Source of the DNA: Trachythela sp. YZ-2020
Lineage: Eukaryota; Cnidaria; Anthozoa; Malacalcyonacea; Clavulariidae
Reading direction: 5' to 3'
DNA length: 64,000 nucleotides
NCBI GenBank assembly: GCA_016169945.1
Contig: JADLSH010000158.1
Location: forward strand, 903,001 to 967,000
Part shown: piece by piece, positions 10,846-19,979 of the stretch
How the letters are laid out: each line of letters begins with the position of its first letter
Numbering within the stretch: the stretch's first letter is position 1
The notes under the pieces: model-generated
Told to the model about the DNA's origin: nothing
The model's database searches: none
The model's input: the letters and a program-made list of their open reading frames with translations, nothing else
Position numbers and translations under genes: made by a program

Positions 10846-11090
10846 TCTATATACTTATTATTATGGAAATATATATACAACTTAATCTATTTTTAGGGGG
10901 CTTTAGCCCCCTATGAATGATCATCTGTTAACCATTTACCACAAAATGATGTTTCGAACTGACGAACTCAGTTTTCAGGTTTAAGATCTGCTGTGAGATC
11001 TGTTTGACCTTTTCCTCTTTATGTCATTTACTTTTTAAAGTTATTTAAACAAATAGGAATCATTTTGAAGCATTCATTGTGTAACACTTA

Positions 11091-11584
11091 TATCAAACAA
11101 TGACTTAGGGACTGGTCATAAAGTATCTACAACCCCGGAACGGAGGGTAAACCTTGATTAAAAAAAAAATTAATACCCCACACAGACATAAATAAATAAT
11201 TTCGTACCCCATTCCAACATCACCAAAATATTTCGTACCCCTCTTGACAAAGGGACATTTCAAATGTTAAACGACTTTTACCCCCAATTTGTTACCCCCA
11301 ATTTTACGGACGACCCCCTTTAGATTGACTGAAAATACAAGTTATACAACCATGCCTTGTCAGGCATGTCCACTAAAAGCAATCCATGAGCAGAGTTTTT
11401 TAACCGAATCAGGGTTTTCTCACAGAAAAATAGAAAATAGTCAACAGCTGAATAAATTAATATGGAAAGTGTCAAACCAAAATATGAAAAGTTGCTACAA
11501 TATAGATTTTTTTACTTATTGAGATTTTATTTACCCACAAAAAATATTTACAAGTATTGAATAATTTATAGAATAGTATAACAG
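11091..11584. other. No recognisable gene
   Basis: Sequence with degenerate tacccc repeats (about 11130-11310). No protein family is evident. Confidence 0.3.
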
Positions 11585-11594
11585 GCTAGGGACC

Positions 11595-11933
11595 ATAGAT
11601 ATCTTATATACACTAGATAGCGCATCTCTTTTAGTAAAATTGACTGAGCCAGGAATATTTCAGCGGTTTTCCCCATTTGAATAGATGGCGCCCATATTGC
11701 TCGTTCCCACTCGCTAATAAACACTTAAAAGACACCAATAACTTTCATGATTTGAATAGTTTAAAACTGTACTTGGGATAGGTTTAACCGAATGTTTAAG
11801 TTCGCTGTTTAAGAAATAAAAAAATATACGAATCTTGTCATTTCATGGGATCGACCTGAGACTGCAGTCACGGCTTCAATTTTTGACTTGCGGAATAATT
11901 AGATGCACTATCTAGTGTATATAAGATATCTAT
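11595..11933. mobile_element. MITE with 33-bp TIRs and 10-bp target duplication
   Basis: The left end starts ATAGATATCTTATATACAC and the right end is its reverse complement with one mismatch over about 33 bases. The flanks repeat GCTAGGGACC exactly (11585-11594 and 11934-11943). No coding sequence. A 9-11 bp duplication is typical of Mutator-like elements; the superfamily is inferred. Confidence 0.8.
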
Positions 11934-11999
11934 GCTAGGGACCTCTGGAAATCCGGTTGGACTTTAAGACGAGGCCCCTCTAGTTTTAGTGTTCAGTAA

Positions 12000-12722
12000 T
12001 ATAAAAATAGACTATGTGCATAAGAACAATTTGCAATGAAAAACACAAGTTATTTACAAACAAATTACAAATAGAATAAGGGAAAAAGTTTAAGGAATAT
12101 TTAGTACATTACTAAATACTGTCATTAGTATTCCTAAAATATTTACATCAACTAGACATCAAGTAATGGGATTTTGCAGTTAAGTTTTCTTAAAAGAAAA
12201 ATCTTATTTAATATTTTTATTTCTTCATCAAGCCAATTCCATATATAAACTCCTTTGTTAAATACAGTGTAGCTACTTACGATAGTTTGTTCTCTTATAG
12301 CTCACATGTAATTTGGTAGAATTTCGCGTATTATAGTTGTGTAGTTCGTTATTTTGTTTGAAGTAATCATGATAAAATTCCGGCAAATTTTGACAATAAT
12401 TGAAGCGATACACGAATAAACTACATAGATAATCATTAATTTTATAGATATTCAAGGTTTTCAAATGTAAAAATAATGGTTCGGAATGATCCGTATAAGA
12501 TTTAAAACTGATTAGTCGAACAATTTTCTTTTTCACAAATAGTAACTTCTTGAAACCTAGATTTAAAATTTTCGCTTTATTATCTCTTTCTCCTTGACTG
12601 CATTGGCTGGGATTTCTTTGACTTTGTCTTGTCTGAAAAAATTTGGTAAACGATTCTTGCTTTGCTGCTTTTAGAGTATCTAAATTTCGAACATTTTGGC
12701 TCAATCTCCAAAGTAACAACCT
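12000..12722 (-). mobile_element. LINE 3' fragment encoding a reverse transcriptase C-terminus
   Basis: The minus-strand frame 12719-12273 contains KKKIVRLISFKSYTDHSEPL, then LHLKTLNIYKINDYLCSLFV and LHNYNTRNSTKLHV, the usual C-terminal region of CR1/L2-like reverse transcriptases. The catalytic palm is missing. Sequence from 12270 down to about 12000 would be 3' untranslated region. Confidence 0.65.
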
Positions 12723-12734
12723 GAAAGTTAATTA

Positions 12735-12832
12735 ACACAAACTTAATCTTAATCCTAACTCTAATCCTAACCTCAACCCTAATCCTAACTCTAATCTAAT
12801 CCTAACCATTTTTTTAATCCTAACCCTAAGCC
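12735..12832. repeat. Degenerate telomere-like CCTAA repeats
   Basis: Variants of cctaac, cctaat and tctaat are strung together for about 100 bases on the plus strand. They resemble CCCTAA telomere arrays but are irregular. The opposite strand version occurs at 54343-54413. Confidence 0.6.
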
Positions 12833-12934
12833 TTGCGATATAATTACGTCAGTGATTTACCATTTAAAACATTTTTTTAATCCTAACCCTAAGCCTTGCG
12901 ATATAATTACGTCACTGATTTACCATTTAAAACA
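12809..12934. repeat. Two tandem copies of a 63-bp unit
   Basis: Units begin tttttttaatcctaaccc and contain ccttgcgatataattacgtc, ending accatttaaaacat. The second copy differs by one base (cagtg versus cactg), so the duplication is recent. Confidence 0.75.
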
Positions 12935-13792
12935 TTTTATAAACCGGAAGTGGTATTTAATTAGTCTTTGTTTACAACACTGGTTTACAATTGACACAGC
13001 CACGGTAATCCCTGAAATGGCAAGTACTATTTGAGTGGATTTTGAAATATTAAAGATGAGTAAAAGACCACAAAAGTAAGTTCAAACATATCACAGATTT
13101 TATAAGTAATTTGAGAAACTTTTCTTGAGATTTATGTGCATTCAAACATCGACACTGCGGGGAATATATGATTCCATTTTTAATAATGGGTAATTGGCTG
13201 TTGCTTAAAGACCATGTAAAGTCCGTTCTGCGCATGTGCTATGGCGGGTCCCGCGATGTAAACAATGCCCAAATTTCGCGTTGTTTCGACTAAAATTCGA
13301 CATCTTCTAAACCAGAACACATCATAATTCTTTAAATATAGCGTGTTTAAAATGTAAACAAACGGACGTTGCCGGTTTGTTTACATCGGGACTTTACATC
13401 ACCTTTAAATTTAACTTACTTTTGTTGACATTTTGACAATTTTCATCGAAAAGTTTGTTGATAATTTACCCAGTATCATTTGAGAAATTTCTTTGATATG
13501 CTTCACAGTTTGACTTGTCTTAATGTTGATATTTATGCAAACATGACAATTTATGACAATTTACACAATGAATCTGCCACCAGTTTCGCATCCTCGCTCC
13601 CTTCAGACATATTAGAAACGTGCGTATCACGTCAGAGGTGCCACTTAGTGTTGGAAATGCAGTGTATAGTCGCAACATTATTCGCAAATCACAAGCTTTT
13701 TCTAGTTTCTTGTTAGGAATATACTCACAATCACACGCCCAGTATGGCTCTCGACTCTCGACTTCTCACACTGCTAAATCTGTCAACTTAGG

Positions 13793-14014
13793 CTCTCTTC
13801 GCAGAGCTTTGGAATCCAAAGTTTAATACGTGCGCTAGAGGGTAATAAATAAACTGTGCTAAACGGTAATATAATGAAGAAACCGCTAAAATTCGGAGCT
13901 CCGAATTTTAGCGGTTTCTTCACGATCATTATATTACCGTTTAGCGCATTTTATTTATTACCATCTAGTGCACGTATTAAACTTTGGATTCCAAAGCCTC
14001 AACGGAGGAGAGAG
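13793..14014. mobile_element. Palindromic foldback MITE with 9-bp target duplication
   Basis: The arms meet at ggagctcc (centre near 13894) and run outward through aattttagcggtttcttc and ttggaatccaaag to CTCTCT ends. The direct repeat CAACTTAGG flanks both ends (13784-13792 and 14015-14023). No open frame of note. Near-complete self-complementarity predicts a strong hairpin. Confidence 0.75.
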
Positions 14015-14028
14015 CAACTTAGGTATAT

Positions 14029-14061
14029 ATATATAATTATATATATATATATATATATATC
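14029..14061. repeat. (AT)n microsatellite
   Basis: Simple dinucleotide run adjoining the foldback element's right target duplication. Confidence 0.8.
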
Positions 14062-16183
14062 ACAGATTATATCTCTGGCATGCAAATAATATCTCTATCT
14101 CTAATTAACGTTGGCATGGTTACATATAATATAACTAATAATTAACAAAATATTTTGACAGTGGAAACATAATGCAATAATAAAATAAAATATACTAACA
14201 TAAACTAAAATAGACTGAATGAATTGTAACGTGGTAAACCGCATCTGCCAGCCATTGTTGTAATATACTTTGTAATATACTTTGTATAGACGGCGTACAT
14301 ATTGATTTTGGCTGGGGGGGTGAAGTTTCGAAATGAGACCGACTCATAAATTCAGACCGACCTCTCACCCGCCCCTCCTCCCCCCAATTCTAAATCGAAA
14401 AGTCAATTGAAAAATTACGTGTGCTGCTCCAATCCAGGTTGGAAAACTTGCATCCACTCGCAGCTACGGACAAATTTAAGGTTCACAATTCGCATCTGAA
14501 ATTAGTTGCTCGCTGGTTGCACCCACGAGGCGCCACCATGTTTGGCGCCGAACGAAATTTTTGAGATTTGCAGTCTTTAGATCATCGGAAACGGCCTTTT
14601 CAGAGTCAGAAATATACTAAATCTTAAAGGAGACAAGGATATTTACTTAGATCTGTGAATAACTATTGTGAATAACTCGCAGCTCGCATCTGATTACGGG
14701 TCTGCTCGCAGCTCGCACCTTGTAAAATCAATCCGCTCGCACCTACGCGTAGTGAAAATTCATGCATGACCTGGGCTCCAATAAATTGAATGGCAACACA
14801 ATTCAATAAACAAAATATGTACACACATACTAATGACCACCTTGTATAAGAAAAAAAGTTTTTATATCTAATTACACTAATTGGAAATTGAGCAGAAACT
14901 TGTTCTCTGACTTTCAGTTACATTGAGTACTGCGCATGAGAGTTCATGTCATACTGCCTTTAGTTTTTAGAAATTACGTACACAGTGCTGTCAGTGCTAA
15001 AACTCTTAGGTGCTAAAATTATTAGGGACAGGATTCACAGACTTGAGTGGTGTCGCTAGTATCATAATGAAAATTTTGAGTGGAAGCTGATCAAGACAGT
15101 TTATCTTTCATATGTTCGTTGGTGTGAATTAATGAATTATTAAATTTAATCAATATAGTCATATATTTATCAAGCGTCCGCGCTTTGTTAGTTTTGATTA
15201 ATTATCTATTACCTATTCTTATAATACAATAGAATGCAATAACTTGCGCATGAGTAGCCGCACAATTCAACTTGCGTAAGTTACGTTTCATATTTTTACT
15301 GAACTCATGTACACAGGGGCAGATCCAGCAGAATAGGACGACTGATGCAGTAGGACACCCATTCGCAGGGGGGTCAGGGGGGATCCTCCTCTGGGAAATT
15401 TTGAAATCTAGAACCTCGTAGACACGATTTCCTGCGTTCTGAACAAATATTTTATTCCAATTTGTAGGTGGAAATCATTAAAAAATTTACAATTATATCG
15501 CAAAGACAATGTAGTTTTTCCAGATAAGAATAAATTTAGCTTCCTGTACAATAAGTTTGCCATAAAGTATTTAATATGTAGATTATAGCAGTTGTGGCAA
15601 CAGGCAACTGGCAATATTATGGTACTATTTCAAAGTAGTTTGTTTTAGCATTTACAGTGCTTCGATCAGTGCTTCTGTAAATATTCAACATACGCACGCC
15701 ACATACAGTATGAGTGATACAACAAAGATTGAAATAGGATATTCGGCAAACTTTATATTTTAATTAATGCAACGATTGAAGTCGGTCTCTGAAACTATTT
15801 AGCCAGTCTCGCACAGCATTACGTGGCATAATGCGTCCAATTTAACAATGAATATCTTGAGACCGACTGCACATTTTGAGACCGACTGGATCATGATCTC
15901 TGGGGGTGTACCACCCCCCCCGACACCGCCCCACATTTACGCCCCTGTGTATAGTGTAGAGTTGCTTTTCACGAGTGTGCGTTTGCAAGAATGAATATTG
16001 GTTTTTATGTGGTCTGGTTTTTATTATGTTGTTCTGAATGAATGACGTAATATGTAGATTAGATAGCGTGCATGTTTGGTGTTTCAGTTTTATGGTTGGT
16101 GTGGATGACGGCCGTAGGCCAAGTGATAAAGTCTGTAGGAATGTTGTGGAATGTTCATTAGTAACGTGTTGAGTTAAAACGTC
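14062..16183. other. Intergenic, possible TE ends at 15311 and 15950
   Basis: No gene recognised. Short inverted ends ACACAGGGGC (about 15311) and GCCCCTGTGT (about 15940-15950) could bound an element of about 640 bp, but neither protein nor duplication supports this. Phrases around agaccgact recur at 14328, 15780 and 15860. Confidence 0.3.
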
Positions 16184-16186
16184 TTA

Positions 16187-16595
16187 GGGGTTGTTTATAT
16201 GAAAGCCGAGCTAGCTTGCTGACCGGGCCAGCCCGGTAGGCGGGGTGAATTTGTCTTGTGTTTATATGTGAAAATTTCATCCCGGCAAGCGGGATGATTT
16301 GTTGTTTTGACCTTTGACATTGTTTTGACAGTTCTTAAAAATAGCTCGCAGACAAATTGGCGGCGGCGTCTCTTTGAACTTTCATCCCGGCAACCTGGCT
16401 GGCCCGGTTAGTGAGTGTTTATGGGGAAATTTTCATCCCGGTAAGCGAGATCTCGCCTTTTTCAAGCGAGATCTCGGGAACCGGGCCAGCCCGCTTGTCC
16501 ATATAAACGGACAGTAGTTTTTACTAATAAAATCAATTATACGGCGAGATCTCGGTCAGCGAGCCAGCCCGGCTTTCATATAAACAGCTAGCCCC
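16187..16595. mobile_element. MITE with TTA duplication (PIF/Harbinger-like), copy 1
   Basis: The 409-bp element begins GGGGTTGTTTATATGAAAGC and ends as the reverse complement, with TTA at both sides (16184-16186 and 16596-16598). Internally, tttatatg and catcccggcaagcgggatga motifs repeat in both orientations. A second copy, inverted, is at 39956-40379. TWA duplications and GGGSC-TGTTT-like ends suggest PIF/Harbinger, by inference. Confidence 0.75.
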
Positions 16596-16598
16596 TTA

Positions 16599-16747
16599 AG
16601 GCTCTTTTCCACTCATCGCAAAACCAACTCGCAAACTCGCTGCGAGTTCTTGCATGTGAGTAAAATAAACTGTCGAGCATTGTGATTGGATGAAAGTACT
16701 CGCAGCGAGCGTGCGAGTTGGTTTTTGCGACGAGTGGAAAAAAGCCT
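16599..16747. mobile_element. Second MITE sharing the same TTA
   Basis: The element begins AGGCTCTTTTCCACTCATCG and ends GGAAAAAAGCCT, with about 35-bp inverted ends containing aaaaccaactcgca. TTA flanks it at 16596-16598 and 16748-16750. The left TTA is also the right TTA of the preceding MITE, so one inserted into the other's target duplication. Confidence 0.75.
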
Positions 16748-16769
16748 TTAGTCAGTATATTTTTTAATA

Positions 16770-17260
16770 GTAATAGTCTTTATTTACCATCCTTGGTGAA
16801 AAAGTACAATGGTATTACAATATATGAATTAAGCTTATGTACAATAAGAATTACAATCGTTTCCATATATAAATATTAAATATGTAAGATTAAATTAAAA
16901 AAATTTATTTACAATTAGAACATCGCCTATTTCTTATGCAAAAGTCGAATGGCTCTCGGTATAAAAGACTGTTTGTGCCTCTCAGTTTGTGACAGAGGAA
17001 TTCTAAAATTCCTGCAATTTATTTTCGATCTAAGATTATGATTATGAACCAGTATATTATCAGTAATAAGTTGGTTGAGGTCACCATTATCCTGAATTCT
17101 CATAAATTATTTCTGAGTTTGCTTATCACGTCTCTGTGCAAGTGATTCCAAGGTGTGTTTAGGAAGACCAATTACGCTCATATTGTGGTGAAAAATATGT
17201 AGCATTTGTGCAATATCATTCTTAAGTTGTGACATGAACAGGCGGAAAAAAACTTTTGGA
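16770..17260 (-). mobile_element. Probable LINE 3' end fragment
   Basis: On the minus strand, broken frames read MLHIFHHNMSVIGLPKHTLE and FRIPLSQTERHKQSF, a pattern seen near the C-terminus of non-LTR reverse transcriptases. No catalytic domain. Low certainty about clade. Confidence 0.4.
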
Positions 17261-17600
17261 TTTCTTGGTAAATAAATATGATAATATAAGAGGTTGGCGT
17301 GACGTTACTATCTATAGGTTATTTACACGTTACATACAATTTTTGTGGAATTTACATGCGGTGGAGAACCACAGGAGTGTTCGTCTCTTGTATGAACAAT
17401 TAATGAGATTATTTGCGAGCACCCGAGTGCGGTGATATTCTACATAAAAATCGTGTACTTTTTACAACAATGAGTGTTAATGAAAGTCCAAAATATATTT
17501 TGGGAAATGCTTTGTAGCCATCTGTGATGAGCCATGAATTCATTGGTGTCTCTAGTTTTTCTTGATATCCCCTCCTATACTATCGAAAATACCCCATTGT
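17261..17600. other. No recognisable feature
   Basis: AT-rich spacer between the LINE and Penelope fragments. No coding pattern or repeat boundary found. Confidence 0.3.
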
Positions 17601-18560
17601 TGTGTTGCGACGTCATTACCGCTCTCATCCTGATCTTTTCATGTATATTTATAAGCAGGCATGACTTCAGTGATTTTGGTGTTTGTGTTTGTCTCTTTGT
17701 GCATGGTGTCATAGTAATTGTATGCTGGGTTCTTTCCCATCTTATTAAGTTTGCTGCTTACCAGCATGTCTTTAATATTTCTATTACGTTTGTAAGCGAC
17801 CATCGGCATATCTGGCCATAGTATTTTTAATGTCGGATCGTTTTCTATAAGCTGCCAATGCTTTTTCAAGATTTGGCCGATATGAGTTGTGTTAGTATTG
17901 AACGATATGTGAAATGTTGGTCGTGTGTTTTGTTAAGGTTTTCTTTGTGAAGTAGTTGTTTTTGTGTGTATTGCGCGACCTTTGTAAACTCGTTGGCAAT
18001 GGAATTTGCCTTGTATCCTCTGGTGAACTGGTCATTGGGATGATATTGAGTTTTTGTAGTTGGTTTTGTAATGTGGTGACCTCGATCTGTTATTAGCCAT
18101 CTGTAGCGTAGTGCTTGGCTGTAGATTATGCTTTGTTTGCATGTGTTAGGGTGAAAGGCAGTGTTGTGTAGTAGCATGGTTTTGTCTGTTGGTTTGATGT
18201 AAAGGTCGGATTCAAGTTTGTTTAGTTCATTAATGTAAATTCTTGTGTCAAGAAAGTGTACAATCCTGTACTTACTTAGTAAAAGTCGGGTGTATTTCGT
18301 CAATGTATTGAAGAAATCTAAGCGGCAAGGATGCTTCACGGTGGCACCATGTAGCGAAAATGTCATCCAGAAATCTGATCCACTCAAGAGATGTCAGGCC
18401 CTCTGGTGCATTTTTAAGGATTTCTTCCTCTAGTGCTGCCATGAAGTTCGCATGAAGTTCGGCGCTCGTGAGATGCTCGTGAGATGTTAAAAATAGCTGT
18501 GCTTTGTCAGTCCCGTGCAGGGCTTGCAATTCCTTGAAATTTGCAAAATCGAGCTCTGAA
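17600..18560 (-). mobile_element. Degenerate Penelope-like element, reverse transcriptase core
   Basis: Three minus-strand frames in order (18529-18272, 18387-17866, 17869-17639) carry FMAALEEEILKNAPEGL, the catalytic box WIRFLDDIFATW, LLSKYRIVHFLDTRIYINE, DLYIKPTDKTMLLH, SKYRIVHFLDTRIY-type strand motifs and PMVAYKRNRNIKDMLVSSK. This order matches the Penelope reverse transcriptase with its usual YIDD/FLDD box. Frameshifts at about 18300 and 17868 and an altered segment before FMAALEEE show decay. No GIY-YIG endonuclease region was found downstream, so it is truncated. Confidence 0.75.
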
Positions 18561-19570
18561 GTTCCTTAGTTTTCCCTAAAATTAAAATCCCTAAAAGTGA
18601 TAGCACTGGTGGTACACATTTAATAGAGGGTACACATCGAACGATAACGTGACCCAATTAATTCCATATGTGCCCGCATTACTTGCCATCTTTTCTGCTC
18701 ATGACTCCATAGTACTTCATATAGCGAGAATATATAATGAACCCACAGATTATATCACTGACTGTTTCTCGTTTGGTGCGAATCAAGCTAAATGGTAGCT
18801 TGTGGGCCGGGCTTAGTCAACTGACCAATCACCAATTATCCATTCAGTGCCATTTTGTACTAGCAATTTTGTCTTCTGTGTAAAACAAAATAGAGAAAAG
18901 TGCACATAATTAAGGATATATTACGTAATTTGAAGTGAGCCATGTGAGTGCTACATGTAATGCGGAATAGTTGTTTATCCCTTCTACTTTCTCATTAGCA
19001 TTAAGTTATGTAGAGTAAACCTTGACAAGCATGCTTGCAAGGATAAGCAATGAGAACGCAGAAGGGAAGGGCAGGGTGGGGTGAACGTTTTCCCTATGAA
19101 GTTCGTGCCAACTGACATTAATTTATTCCTAAGTTACTTTACTTATAATGCTAATGACGTCATTGGGATTATGAATATTCAATTAGTTTGAATAGAATGT
19201 AATTTTGTGCTACACTGCATAATAAATTCTTAAATTAGAATTAATAGATCATTGAACAACAATGATATATTGTCGCTTCGTTGAATGGAATACCTTTCCT
19301 CTCATGAAAATATTCTCACCATTCCACTCATAAAGGTTCATTATTTGTATAATATGTATAAAGGGCTGGTTTCCAACCTTGTATAAAGCCAGGCTCTGAC
19401 CACATAAATATATTATGGCCTATTATCTATACTCTGATTCATGATTTCGAAACCAATGCCGAGATCAAAGTTCAATTCATTATCAATTACCACCAATCAA
19501 AATGCTGGAAATTCAATAGCCACTTGAAAATATTCAATATAATATTTTGTCTCGGGAAGTGTAGCGTACA
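18561..19570. other. Upstream region of the BBOX1-like gene
   Basis: AT-rich sequence with no coding signal. It should contain the promoter and 5' untranslated region, but no convincing TATA box or initiator could be assigned. Confidence 0.3.
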
Positions 19571-19597
19571 ATGAACTTCTGTTGGGTCTTGATTTAG
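19571..19597 (+). promoter_or_regulatory. Upstream open reading frame of eight codons
   Basis: ATG at 19571 reads MNFCWVLI and stops at TAG 19595-19597, only five bases before the main ATG at 19603. If the transcript starts upstream of it, it could reduce initiation at the main start. Function is inferred from position only. Confidence 0.4.
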
Positions 19598-19602
19598 CAA
19601 AC

Positions 19603-19979
19603 ATGCTATCCTTAATAGCACGCCGTTGGCTTCGAACTCATTTTCGATGGTTCAACAACAGCACACATCGCTGTTTAACACTGTCGACTACATGCAATGC
19701 GGCACAGAATGTCTCTAAAAACGAGAACGAATGCTTAGTGATAAAGTGGAACGATGGCAAATTCGATGAATATCCATATGTTTATCTGCGAGAGAATTGC
19801 CGTTGCCCAGCGTGTTATACAGACGAAAGAAAATCACGTACAATGTATGCACCAAAACAAGTTGATCTCAGTATTACAGCGAAATCAGCTAACTTGAATA
19901 CTGAGAATGATCAGTTGGAAGTAAACTGGGGAGATGGTCATACTAGCCATTATTCATTCGAATGGTTAAAATATTTGAG
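19603..19979 (+). CDS. BBOX1: BBOX1-like exon 1
   Basis: Start ATG at 19603 is the first Met of the frame. It encodes residues 1-125: a basic leader (MLSLIARRWLRTHFRWF), then the zinc-binding domain with VYLRENCRCPACYTDE and NWGDGHTSHY. The donor is TTGAG/GTATAT, phase 2. Confidence 0.88.

Larger units (their letters stand above)
9510..11090. repeat. Dispersed block, copy 1 (partner at about 49350-51920)
   Basis: Successive segments match the 49.3-51.9 kb block in the same order and orientation: the aggctccagcccc segment, taccccttaaaattt-like text reading cctaaaatttaatttaat, a minus-strand match around gttaacgccatatcttg, and cattttgaagcattcatt. Each copy has private insertions. This copy holds the 169-bp hammerhead element. 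No protein was recognised, so it is an unclassified repeat or a segmental duplication. Confidence 0.7.

Noticed and set aside
15311..15950. Possible transposon bounded by ACACAGGGGC ends
   Set aside because: Ends are only about 10 bases, with no target duplication or coding content; kept only as a note in the regional entry.
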